The notes under the pieces were generated by a model. The model made no database searches. It saw only the letters and a list, made by a program, of their open reading frames with translations, and was not told the DNA's origin. A stretch of 64,000 bases of DNA from the NCBI GenBank assembly GCA_002221725.1, contig NJFT01000135.1:46938-110937 (forward strand). Direction: 5' to 3'. Origin of the DNA: Scedosporium boydii. Taxonomy: Eukaryota > Ascomycota > Sordariomycetes > Microascales > Microascaceae. Numbering within the stretch: position 1 is the first letter of the stretch; every line of letters starts with the position of its first letter. Below are positions 1 through 11,219 of this stretch, piece by piece. The position numbers and the translations under genes were made by a program.

Positions 1-320
1 ATCTATTCTTTGCCATTGGCCAAGACCGTTTTAACCCTGCGCGAACCGATTGGTAACGCCTCAACCACCCATCGCAATTCGGAGAAACGCCGACCGGGCA
101 CTTCGGGATTAGACCACACCACACACCACACACCACACACCACAAACCGCAAACCACATTGCCCATCCGCACACACAAAGCACTCTCTCACTTTCATTAG
201 TCACGGATCTCGCCTGACGCCGAAAATCAGAAACGCCATTGGCGTGACTTTGAACTGGCGGCATGCACGGGCCTGCGACTGCCGTTGGTGAGATGGACAC
301 AACTGGCTCAAAAATTGATT
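1..320. other. 3' flank of HEM4 with CA-rich simple sequence
   Basis: This stretch lies downstream of the HEM4 stop on the minus strand. It holds a CCACA/CACAC-type low-complexity tract at about 113-146. The short ORFs here are made of that tract and look like noise. No other feature is seen. Confidence 0.5.
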
Positions 321-1323
321 CTATTTCCGCTCATAGTATTGGGCAATGGCTTGCAGAACACCATCTGGGCTTGGCTGCTCGGCACACACATGAGGGGTGA
401 AGCCGAAACCCTTCAAGCAGTCTCTTGTGGTCGGCCCAATCGTGGCCACCAAGATATGTTCTGCCTGCTTGTTGTCTGGTCGTACATTCCCCTCCCCGTC
501 TAAGAACCCAATAGCCTTGAGCATTGATTCGCATCCGGCTGGCGAAAATACTACCAGCCATACCGTAGATCTCGAGTTTATTTCATGTAGTACCTCTCTA
601 AGGTCTTCTGTGAATGTCTCCAGTTCTCTCGTTTCGTACATTTCCACCTCCTTGACCGCTATCCTTCGGTCGTCGGGGAGATTCTGGTCCATAAGCCTCT
701 TAGGTATCACATCCCGTCTTTGCTCCCCGACCAGGAATAGCATTGGAGGAAGTGTCGGTCTGTCCTTATACCAATTCCGGTAGTGTTCGAGCATGAACTT
801 GGACAGTACTTCTCCGTTTCCCGAATGGTCCCCAAATACTTGCAATGGGGGTTCCTGAGATATCGCCCTGAGTGCTCTGGATGTTGCCGGCCCGACACTG
901 TAAATTGGCACGTTTTGCAGGTGTGGCCATTTTGGATCGCCTGGAGGTAATGTGTCAGTCCGGATATGATTGCCCTCTGGTCGAGAGACAACAGGTTTGG
1001 AACGAAGAAGAGTAACAACCTTTTCCTCCCTCGACGAGCTTGGTGAACGCCTCAACGGACCGCTGCGAGGTGAAGATCATTCCCCCATACGTCGCTTCGG
1101 TCGTCTCGTTTATCTGTTTATTTTGCAAAACGGAATTGACTCCGGACATGCCATCCTCCTTGAAGCTGTGCCTCAGGACTGGCACAAACCGGGGCTCAAA
1201 ATGGCATTGGCTGAGAGGCTGTCGGTTGAATAAGTCCTCGTAAGCGTCGCTTGGAGACGACTTTGTTTTCAGGAATAGAATGGGCATGTCTAGCCCACTG
1301 CTTCGCACCGGATTCGAAGACAT
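321..1323 (-). CDS. HEM4: Uroporphyrinogen-III synthase
   Basis: This enzyme closes and inverts hydroxymethylbilane to uroporphyrinogen III, the fourth step of heme synthesis, in the cytosol. Two exons (1323-1020 and 940-321) are joined across a 79-nt intron (941-1019) that ends in CTGAC plus CTCCAG; joining gives a 307-residue protein with an uninterrupted frame. The N-terminus MPILFLKTKS, the segment GGMIFTSQRSVEAF, the linker IYSVGPATSRAL and the C-terminal ATIGPTTRDCLKGFGF are the usual landmarks of the two-lobed HEM4 fold. An ATG at 1323 is used; a GTG further upstream is open but not a likely eukaryotic start. The gene is divergent from ERV1. The donor, GTTGTT, is weak, so the exact donor carries some doubt. 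Confidence 0.9.
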
Positions 1324-1796
1324 TGTCGAGTGGCGGTCTCTAACCCGGTTGCGTCGGAGCAATTGGCGAAGCACGTTTCTCTCCAGTGGCGTGGTACTGA
1401 TTGCTTTCCCAACGACGCCATGAGTCGACTGCACGTCTTAAAAAGCTAGGAACAAAAGCCATGACCCCGCCCCAAGAGCAGCCAGGCAAGGTGGGGGAGG
1501 TCATTCCTTAGGTCTTATCACGATAAGATAGGAGATAAGAGGTGAAGCTTGGATCACCATTCCAATACGAAAACTTCCGACTTTGCCCGAGCAATTGAAT
1601 TGCGCTTCGCTGACAAATTGCCCCTCGACTTCCAATTGCTAGCACTTGAGACCAAGAGGGTATTCCCAGACAATTTGGAGTCGATGCTTGCGCCAAACAA
1701 TTGATAGCAAGATCAGCACGTTTTTGTCTATAGGCTCTCGCTCTTTCACCCAACCTTCAACGCGCCCGCGAGATCAGCAGTTTGGAAAGACACATC
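1324..1796. promoter_or_regulatory. Shared upstream region of HEM4 and ERV1
   Basis: A 473-base spacer separates the two divergent start codons and must hold both promoters. I see no convincing TATA box. Only small spurious ORFs cross it. Confidence 0.4.
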
Positions 1797-2466
1797 ATGG
1801 CCGACGATACAAGGGACTCCAACCAGAACAATCCAGCAGCACCGGCTTCGACGGAGCAGCCTGGTAGTGTTGACTCAACTCAGCCCGCAAAGAAGTTTCC
1901 GAAGGGCGTTGTGCTTGGAAAGGATGGAAAACCGTACGTTCCCTCAAACTTGCATTCGCGCCTCCTAACTTTATCTCGAAATCGTCTTTACAGAGACTCT
2001 TTTCACAACGCATAGTTAGACTAACAGAGTTCTTGCATGTAGTTGTCGGTCATGCACTTCCTTTGCCTCCTGGGCCGCTCAAACCAACGCGTCGTTAAAG
2101 TCCAAGAAGCATCTCACCCCTCCCTCTGATTGCCCGCCCGACGTCGAAACCCTCGGCCGCAGCTCATGGACCGTCCTCCATTCTATCGCTGCGGCCTACC
2201 CAGAAACTCCGTCTACATCCCAGCAATCCGACCTTCTCGGATTCGTGCACCTGTTCGCGAAGCTCTATCCCTGCTGGACGTGCGCCGAAGACTTCCAGAC
2301 CTACATAGCGAGGACGAGGCCGCAAGTCGGGAGTCGTTCCGAATTTGGCCTTTGGCTCTGCGACGCGCACAACGACGTGAACAAGAAATTGGGGAAGCCC
2401 ATGTTCGACTGCTCACTTTGGGAGCAGAGGTGGCGGACGGGCTGGAAGGATGGCCATTGCGATTGA
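1797..2466 (+). CDS. ERV1: FAD-linked sulfhydryl oxidase Erv1
   Basis: Erv1 reoxidises Mia40 in the mitochondrial intermembrane space and passes electrons to cytochrome c. Exons are 1797-1933 and 2043-2466 with a GTACGT donor; the product is 186 residues. The splice creates KPCRSC, the distal shuttle CxxC near residues 47-50. Then come the FAD-binding segment WTVLHSIAAAYP, the active-site pair YPCWTC near residue 121, the helix HNDVNKKLGK, and the C-terminal structural cysteine before RTGWKDGHCD. Order and length fit the fungal ALR/Erv1 family. An ATG 15 nt further upstream (1782, adding MERHI) is in frame, so five extra residues are possible. Confidence 0.95.
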
Positions 2467-3196
2467 GCACGGAGTTGTGGAGAGCTCCGTCCCCCCTATA
2501 CCGACGGGAAGGTTCTGGAATAACGCCGTGGCCCGGAGGTGAAACTAAACGCAGTTCCGGATTTTTACGCAAAAATGAGCCTGGCCGTCGGTTTGTATGA
2601 TATCAAATGTACACTAATGATCTGATCTCCTCTCGAAATCTGTACAATACTCGCATATGCTCCCAAATAGAACAATAGATAGCGCAAGACATCCCATCAA
2701 TAAGCTCTCAAAGTCAATTTTCCTCCGCTCCTGCGCCTTAGCTCTTGACTATCTCCCAGACAGGCATGCTGCATACTCTTTTCGAGTCTGACATTTCACA
2801 TGCTTCGCGATTTCTCCTCTTTTTAGCTTCTTTTTCCTCCTTTCCTTTTTTGGAGGTGCAACATTGGATCTCGGCCCCAACCTGCCGCTGCTTCCAGGTA
2901 CAAACCTGGAACTGCGTAACCATGATATGATGCCGCAAATGGTGTATCTGATGTCATGGTGGATCTGGCTGATAACAAAGCCATTACCTGATAATTCACA
3001 ATACAACTGTATTTCAAATGGAAGCTGGAGCTCGTATTAAGTAAATTGGAGACTGCAGCTCTGCTGCGATATATATCGCGGACCTGGACACCCTTGTCGC
3101 CTTTCACTTACACACGGAGCCAACTTCCACCAAAACCGTCCCAATCCCGGTCCCTCTGTCAAGTAATCCATTGAAACATTGAGCTATAGAACAAAA
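2467..3196. other. ERV1 3' region and PDC promoter
   Basis: A 730-base spacer between same-strand genes with no gene-like ORF. Near 2820-2850 it has T/C-rich sequence. The last 130 bases hold the palindromic TATA-like element listed separately. Confidence 0.4.
3068..3081 (+). promoter_or_regulatory. Palindromic TATA-like element upstream of PDC
   Basis: GCGATATATATCGC is a perfect 14-bp palindrome with an ATATATAT core, about 116 bp before the pyruvate decarboxylase ATG. Spacing and composition fit a TATA box of a strongly expressed gene; the flanking symmetry is unusual. Function is inferred from position only. Confidence 0.4.
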
Positions 3197-5168
3197 ATGG
3201 CTGATATCCGAACCAACGCCCTGAAAGAACCGGTGAACGTCGCCGAATACCTGTTCCGGCGTCTCCACCAGATGGGAGTCCGCTCGGTTCACGGCGTTCC
3301 CGGCGACTACAACCTCGTTGCTCTCGACTATATCCCCAAGAATGGCCTCAATTGGGTCGGAAGCACAAATGAGTTGAATGCTGGCAAGTGACTCTCGTGA
3401 TTTTACGCGTACAGAAAGGTGGGAAGGATCGCTTGCTAACAATTGCACCAGCCTATGCTGCCGACGGTTACGCCCGAGTCAAGGGTATTGCCGCCCTCGT
3501 CACCACTTTCGGAGTCGGCGAGCTCTCTGCTATAAACGGCGTTGCAGGGGCTTTCTCGGAACAGATTCCCGTTGTGCACATTGTCGGTTGCCCCACGACT
3601 CGATCGCAAAAGAACGGCATGTTGTTACACCACACTCTCGGCAATGGCGACTTCAGAGTCTTTACCACCATGAACAAGGAGATCTCCTGCGCAGTGGCAC
3701 AGCTCAACAATCCCGTAGATATTGCGACTCAGATCGACTATACTCTACGCGAATGTTGGATTCAGAGCCGACCCGTCTACATCACTCTCCCCACGGATAT
3801 GGTCGAGGAGAAGGTGGAGGGCGCGAGGCTCAGAACCCCAATCGACCTCACCGAGCCAAAGAACGACCCAGTGAGGGAAAGCTATGTCGTCGATGTGATT
3901 TTGAGGACTTTGTACGACGCAAAGAACCCCATCATCCTGGTAGATGCCTGCTCGATTCGCCATAGGGTAGTTCCCTTAGTCAAGAAGCTCGTTGAGAAGA
4001 CACACCTTCCTTACTTCGCGACGCCAATGGGTAAAGGAGCTCTGGATGAGACTGACCCTCTCTATGGCGGCATTTATGCTGGGTCTGGCTCACGGGAGGA
4101 GGTCAGACAGCGGGTGGAGTCCTCGGACCTGATTTTGTTTGTCGGCTCCCTCAAGGTAATAACACCTACTTCTCCCAGAATCAGTGGCCTCGGACGTGCC
4201 GAAGGCCGCACGAAGGCACCCATCTCCCTTCCAACTTGACATCAAATAGTTTAGTCGCTAACACCGGACATCTCCTATAGAGCGATTTCAACACGGCCGG
4301 CTTCTCTTACCGTACCTCGCAACTCAAGACCATCAATTTGCATAGCACGTACTGCGTAGTTCGATATGCCGAGTACCCCGGCGTCCGAATGAGTGGAGTC
4401 CTCAAAACGTTGATCGATAAGGTGGACGTCTCCAGGGTGACGATCACGCCGCTTTCTAGCAGGAATGGCACCATCGCGCACCCCAAACAGTCACAGGCCA
4501 TCACGCACGATTGGCTGTGGCCCAAGGTTAGCGAGTTCCTGAAGGAACGTGACATTGTCGTAACCGAGACAGGCACGGCAAATTTCGGAATCTTGAGTAC
4601 AGAGTTCCCGGCCGGCGTCACGGCCCTGAATCAAATCCTCTGGGGCAGTATCGGATGGTCAGTTGGCGCCTGCCAGGGAGCCGCACTGGCCGCACAGGAT
4701 GCCAAAGACGACAGGAGGACGATATTGTTTGTTGGAGATGGCTCTTTCCAGCTCACAGCCCAGGAGCTGAGCACTATGATCAGGCACAAGCTGAACCCCA
4801 TTATGTGAGTTGAACCACGAAATAATGTCAATGATATGTACTAATTTGCTAATCTCTTGGGCAGATTCGTCATTTGTAACGAAGGCTTTACCATTGAGCG
4901 CTTCATCCATGGCATGGACGCTGCTTATAACGACATTGCTGGGTGGCAATTCAAGGAGCTGGTAACAGTTTTTGGAGGAACAGACAAGACGACTCGCAAG
5001 ATTCAGATCAAGACTAGGTCTGAACTGGAGAAGCTTTTCAAGGAAGATGAGTTCAACGCGGCTAGGAAGCTGCAATTCGTCGAACTTTACATGCCCAAGG
5101 AAGATGCCCCGACAGTCCTAGTCAAGACAGCGGAGGCCAGTGCTAAGGTCAATAGAGAGAGGGACTGA
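3197..5168 (+). CDS. pdcA: Pyruvate decarboxylase
   Basis: This ThDP- and Mg-dependent enzyme converts pyruvate to acetaldehyde and CO2, the first committed step of ethanol fermentation. Four exons (3197-3383, 3452-4155, 4281-4804, 4865-5168) give 572 residues, the normal length. Visible landmarks are [13 protein letters not shown] near the N-terminus, the catalytic glutamate in [14 protein letters not shown], the paired histidines in [12 protein letters not shown] near residue 120, and the ThDP motif starting [11 protein letters not shown] and ending CNEGFTIE around residues 449-480. Intron 1 (3384-3451) has no usable GT donor in the right phase; G|GCAAGT to CACCAG is in frame, so it is read as a GC-AG intron, with branch point GCTAAC. 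The next two introns are ordinary GT-AG. Confidence 0.95.
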
Positions 5169-5451
5169 GGGAGAAAACCTCGCTGCGGGTGAAATGGGAG
5201 CGAGTCGACAAAGGCCGCCAGAATTGATTCTCAAGATTGTTACCAATCCGTATACTTTTTAAGTTAGGATGTAAAAGTAATGTTAATTCGCATTCATGTT
5301 GATGAGTTCTGATGTTGGGAAACGGGGATGTGCCATCACGTGATGGAGCCAATAAACCACAGGAAAGCTTCGAATCGAGGACTTCATACAAAACATGATT
5401 TGTGCTCGACTGCTTCATGCTTAAACCATCGACCGATTGTTAAGCCCAAAA

Positions 5452-6834
5452 ATGAGTGAGAACAAGAGGAAACAACCGCCTGGTAGCGGGCCCCAGGGCC
5501 AGGCGAAGAAGAGCAAGGTAAGGCATGCACTTGATTTCACCACAACCACAACATTTGTTCACTGCATTTCACCTAGCATATCCCACGTAGTGTAAGCTGG
5601 GATTTACAGACTAACCGAGGAATGAGCTTAGAGAGGCAATGATGGCAAGTGGCAGACGCCTCACCAACGCAAAATGATCTCCCAACGAATGGATATGGGT
5701 GCTTCCGTTGAAAGCGGTGACGCCGGCATCTGGGTGACGTGCCAGCGAGGCCTTGAGAAGAAGGCGATTTCTGAGATGATCTTATTATGTGACGAGGTAC
5801 GTTTCAGTGGAGGAATGTGAGAGGTTTCTCTTCAATTGGAAACTCTCGTGTCCGCTTTCCACGGGGCTCCATGCTTCTCCTTAAGTGTCATCGCATTACT
5901 TTGCTGACCGCAAACGGCAGCTGGGAGAGGCTCTGTACGACATAAAGGCGCCATCCAAACTGGAAGAGAACGAGGCGTTAGATGATCAGGATGACAAAGA
6001 CATTGCCTCTAGCATCGAGGATGAGATTAAACGCATGAAGAATGACAAAAAGTCCAAAGCGGACTACACGTTTATACCCGTGCGGTCGGGCATCGAGTGC
6101 GTCTTCTTCATGAAGACGCGGAGTCCCGTGGAACCGGTCGAATTCGTGAACAGGATCTGCGACGACGCGGAAAAGTGCACCGATATGACGGGGAGGAAAC
6201 TCCGGCACATCAATCGGCTTACACCTGTGGTGCTGATCGGGAAGTCCCTGGATTCTGGGATCGAAAAGGTGGCTCGTGAAGTCCTGAAGTCCACGTTTGC
6301 TCTCAACCCTGAGAATGCGGCTGAGTCGACCACAGAGGCGGAGGAGGAGACGGATGGAGTGGCACACTCGGTACGAATTATCTTTGCGAAGAACATGTTT
6401 AAAATTGAAGATTACGAGAGACTAACTCATTTTTGGCCGTGGCAGTATGCGATTCGGCCCAACATTCGAGCTAGTTCTTTGAAGAGGGATGAGGTCATTA
6501 ACCGGGTGGCCGCGTTGGTTGGACCAAAACATAAAGTCAACCTTACGACCCCTGACAAGGTCATCTTGATTGACATCTACAAGGTTAGTACCTAAACACC
6601 TTCCAATGCAGGCGACCTGTGTTTTAAAGCTCTTGCGGATGTCTAACTCGAGTATAGAACCTTTGCGGCATGTCGGTGGTAGATGGCCCGAGGTGGGATG
6701 CTTTGAAAAAGTACAACGTCAACGAGATATACAAGCAAGCTTTGGCGAAGAAAAGCGACAGGCCATCGGAGACTAAGTCTGATGCCGCCGCTCCTCCGGC
6801 TGCAGCGCAGACTGAAGTGGAAGCTGCGGGATGA
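5452..6834 (+). CDS. TAN1: THUMP-domain tRNA acetylation factor Tan1
   Basis: Tan1/THUMPD1 is the tRNA-binding adaptor that lets Kre33/NAT10 acetylate cytidine 12 of tRNA-Ser and tRNA-Leu. Five exons (5452-5517, 5632-5796, 5921-6370, 6446-6583, 6658-6834), all cut at phase 0, give 331 residues. The N-terminus is a basic tail (MSENKRKQPP...KKSK). It is followed by the diagnostic GIWVTCQRGLEKKAISEM, then an acidic/lysine linker, then the THUMP domain with RHINRLTPV and the segment VNLTTPDKVILIDIYK, and a low-complexity Ala/Glu tail. Every intron has a CTAAC or CTGAC branch point close to the acceptor. Assignment rests on domain order; the partner Kre33 is known for the family and is not encoded here. 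Confidence 0.88.
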
Positions 6835-9800
6835 TTGGCGAGTTGGCGAGCGGACATGAAGGATGTCGCTAAATCTCGTCCGGGATGATGGGACAGAGCT
6901 ATAAGAAATCATCTTGACCAGATGCAGCAAGTCCAAGTTCTTGTACCTTGCGATGGTGATCACGAAATCGGAATGTCTCCACTACGAAAGTAAGGCGGGA
7001 ATAATCGAAACGCGGCGGGCAAGATGGCTCGCGGAATTAAGGCAATGATACCACAGTTGCACACATGTCGGTGTTGTAATGCGTCGCTGGGTGTGGAGTT
7101 AGCCGTCAATGAAGGAGTTCGTGTGAGTGGTCGAAGGATATACTTGTAAATCCAGCACGCAGATGTGGCTGATATCGAGGCCTCTTGTCAGCGTATCTAG
7201 GATCTGTGGGGTGAGTACTTCGTCGGCCGGGTGTTTGAATAAAGCTTCGCAATGCACCTGTTCCGCCCAGCAACTTTAATCAACGGACCGTCTATACGTA
7301 AGTGCTAGTGTTTCAATTGTTTGTTCCCGAAGGGAGCTCTCAGGGTCAGCCTCCGCTCTTCTTCTTGTGCTTTAGGGCAGGCGCTAAGCCCTATTGCGAT
7401 AAATTTGACGAGATCGTAAGGCAAGAGGTGAAATTATTGGATTCATTGGTTCCTTCAGCTGATGCGCGATCAAGTCAAGGAGCAAAGTTGGGCGATAGAG
7501 GCAGATCTGACAGTTAGTGTAAACTGTAATCTAGACCATACAGATGACGAGGAGCTGTATGTTGCAGAGAGCCGGCTCGTGCTGCAGCAGAGGCGTCAAT
7601 CTCCGACCAGAGTCGTCATCAGTGTCATATCAAAAGCTGGCGGAAGAGAGCCTGGCTATGATATTCCCCTACCATTTTCTCATCCGACCCCGGCAAGTGA
7701 CTGGGATGACGAGCCTTAGACGCATGATATCGGCAGGAGTGCGCTTGACAAAAAGCCCTGCTTCGGAGTAGACGCCGAGATGCGGTTTTCGTAAGCCGCA
7801 CGTTCAAAATGGATCACCTGCTTTTTTACCGCCGGTTTTTATTGGAAATCCATGATTTCATCTGTTTAAACGGCGTTGTATCGATGGATGTGACTGCGCA
7901 GGTAGGTGCCGGGCGGTTGTAGTTTACTTCTCTCGGCCCGAGAACTGTGGATGCATCCAGTGATGCACGTCCTTGTCGTGGTACTGCTCCTCGTGCCATT
8001 CATTGATACAAGGAGGGGAGGGTTGATTCCGATTCCGATTCCAGTGTGGGATTATTATTGAAATTGAACCTTCAGGTTGAGGTTGGTGAGCATTGGCATG
8101 GAGTCGACAGAGCTAAGGACGGAAAGAGCTCGCACTTCAAGTACTTCGTACCTCTTCCACGGCTTTGGACTTTGCCAGTTTGGACAAAGCACCAAGACTG
8201 CCCAAATTCAGACTTGGCCCGGGGCGTGCGCATCCTCCACAATCCGGTCCTCGACCACTCGCTTGGGGCTACCCAATCAGGGACAAGGTGTTTCGCTTAT
8301 TTGGGTATATTAGCATCTGCATCCATCCAATTATTACGTTGACGCAACATGAACGATGCAAGTTCCTTCGCGATGAAGGTCAAGCTTCGACCAGAAAGCA
8401 CTCTAGGTTAAGCAGATGCATCGAGCTGATTGAACTTGGATATCGTCTGGTCCCTTGATACTCAGTAGACTCAATCAATATTGAACCCTTCATTCTACTT
8501 CGTACTCGTGCTGTACGAAGTACATAGTCGAGTCCAGCTACGAAGTACTCCAATGGCAGGTACGAAACGCTCATAATAGTGGGACTGAACATTTTTCAGG
8601 GCGGCGGTCTCGGAACGATGGGACCAGGTACAGTGGTACCTTGGTACCTCAGTACTGCGGCTGAATCCCGTCCTTGGAACACAGTCGCGGAATATTCCAT
8701 CCTTCTGCAACATGAGCAGGTCTAATTCCACGACACGTACGAAGTAACTTGGTCCAATCCATTAATCTTGCTCAGACTTAATCTACGAAGTACTACTTCC
8801 GCACTTTCGGCTTACACCTGATCTCCGCTCACCTTGGAAAAGACGATTAATTAATACTTCGTCCGAAGTTCTTGGGCATTGTTCCGCACCCTACTACTCT
8901 TACTGGCAGGTTCCCCGAGCCGGGTCTCTCGTCTCTGCCCTTTCCGAAGCCTAGTGTGGTTCGCTTCGCAGATTACGAAGTGTTATTCCTTCGTATGGCA
9001 ATATTAGCCTCCAAGGCGAACTATCTTCACCTCGGTGCACTTTGGGATCCTCCGTAGGATGTACAGATAGATCCCTTGTACTTTGTTCGAAGGTGTGATT
9101 GTCCAGAAAGGGATTGGAAGCTCCCACGGAATCCTTGCCGAAGCATGTTCAATGTTCACAATTAAGCAACCCACCTCCATCTCCTTGGCAGGCGGAAACA
9201 TTTTGCTTGGTTCCACCCACCCCACCATTCCGCTCAACCCGCGATCTGCAGAATCAACATTGAACCTCATCGATACCCCTTCTCACTCCTTCTTGTTCAC
9301 TAGCCCCATGTCTCCCCAGTATAATGGACACACGGCCCTGAGCTACATCGACTTTCGTATCCTTCCTAGATCGGTTTTAGCTACAAAGGTAGCCTTGAGT
9401 CTTCTTCCGCACTTAATCCGGCCCATTTCTTCGTAGCGTAAACCCTGTCAGGTCTCTAAGAGTCTTTGAAAGTAATCTGTTGCGGGTAATTGGTTGCGTG
9501 TGCATCCGAGGCCTTCATCTGCCCCTGGACTTGGTCTGGTCTGGTCTCATGTACTTCGCGCAGGGACACTATTCGTGCACTAAGAGAGAAAGAGAGAGCC
9601 TCTTCGTCTTGGTGGATACAAGCTTGTTGCCCGACCACTTTTTCATCAATGCTTCGTGTATGAAGTACTGACGTACTATAGTACTATATTACGGGGTAGT
9701 GTGCTCTTAAGCTCATCCATCAATGATCAATTGATGCCTCATCCTCCGTGGTAGTAGTGTATGCCTGGTACGGAGGTACTTAACTCTGTTCATGCCTGTC

Positions 9801-11219
9801 CTTGAGCCAAGTCTTGCCATGCCATTTGATCTCAGCACTTTAACGAGGCGCAAACCCTTGCAATAATACACTCTCCGCTTGTTCCCTCGAGGCTCTTTGC
9901 TCAATTCGCACCTGTTTTCCCAAATCAACCAATACCCTACTTCATATGTTTCCGCCCCCAAGCTCCCAATACTTCAACGCTTCATCCTGCCACCCGAAAG
10001 AGTGGTCTTTCAGCACAAACCAAGTCCCCTAGTTCCGCCAGTCTCGCTTTTCAACCTCTTAGGCCCGTTGTCTGGTCCGTTCCCGACAGCTTCTTACCTA
10101 CGATACCTTGACCAAGACATGAATTAAGCGACAGTCCCATCCCTAACCGATGATGCGTGTCACGTTTGGCCGATACAACGACCCCACGACGTTTAGCTTG
10201 CGATGAACTTTTTCCGTCACCGCTGCTGTCTCGAGGAATTGCTCACCTAGGCAGGCGGTTGGGATTACCAGAGTTTCCTTGCCATCGGTCCCCGCCCTGG
10301 CTTATCTTGCAAAGTTCCTACTCACTTGTATGACGATGCTAGCCTAAACTTCCCGATATAGTTCACCGTTTGTTTCTTTCTGCCCTCGAGGTCCATCCTT
10401 GCATCTCTTCCTGCATAATGCCATGCGCCTAGGGGCATGTGGCTCTTCATATCTGGACAAAGCTTTGATTTGATTACACCTCTGGCCCGCCTCGGAAAGC
10501 TCAAACCTGTTAGCACGAGTCCATGAAGATAGGGCTTTCTGGATTATATCTAAATCAAAAATCCATTACCAAACCAAACCCAGCAGCAGTCCGCTTGCTC
10601 TTTATTATTCTCATCCTTCCCACCTATTCTCGAGTCCATGCAAATCGCCACCATCATCGTCACGCGCCCTCTTCCGCAAAGACGGACGACTCCTTGCGCG
10701 GACGGATCTGCCCCCTAGAGGCTGGCAAGTTTTAGCATTGTGTTTAGACTCCATTCCTTCAGTATCGGTCCCGGACTTACAGTGCTTTCGTCCAACACGC
10801 GCCGTGAGCAGGTTGATTCCCTCTTAACGAAAGACAACTTGTCTTGGGGCCGACTGTCTCTTTATCACTGGAGTCTACTCATCTCTGCTCATCTCTGATC
10901 CTTTTCACGTACATAACCCAGCATTGTTTGTTTATCAAACATAGACTTCGATTCTTCAATTTCCGTATCAAACCCCATCCACCAATGCCCACCTCCCCAC
11001 CCCTTCAATTGAGAAACCCATTACACTTTCACGGAGCCACCGGCAACACTGCGCCTTCGCCCTTGTGCAACTTCAAGAACAGCTCCCTCCTAGATTCACG
11101 GCATCCTTTCGCTCATCCCAAACTGTCAGTGCTGCCTCCTTTGCACTTTACGGCATCCGACCAACCGCAGGTCAACACATCGAGTTACCTTCCCCAGTTC
11201 GCCGACAGTCCTTTCGAGA
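6835..11219. other. Gene-empty region with clustered TACGAAGTA motifs
   Basis: This 4.4 kb block between TAN1 and the phosphotransferase-like gene holds only short ORFs without conserved motifs. From 8142 to 8982 it carries six exact copies and several near copies of TACGAAGTA or its complement. Toward 10.8-11.2 kb it turns pyrimidine-rich, as expected of a promoter or 5' leader for the gene at 11220. No transposon ends, tRNA or recognisable pseudogene were seen. Confidence 0.5.
8496..8522. repeat. Perfect 10-bp hairpin of the TACGAAGTA motif
   Basis: TACTTCGTAC at 8496-8505 and its exact complement GTACGAAGTA at 8513-8522 are separated by a 7-base loop. A further direct copy, TACGAAGTA, lies at 8539-8547. 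This is the best example of a motif found across the intergenic DNA of the window. Confidence 0.75.

Noticed and set aside
7302..7719. Two overlapping ORFs of 71 and 85 codons that might be a frameshifted gene
   Set aside because: Neither translation resembles a known protein, and joining them does not create a motif.
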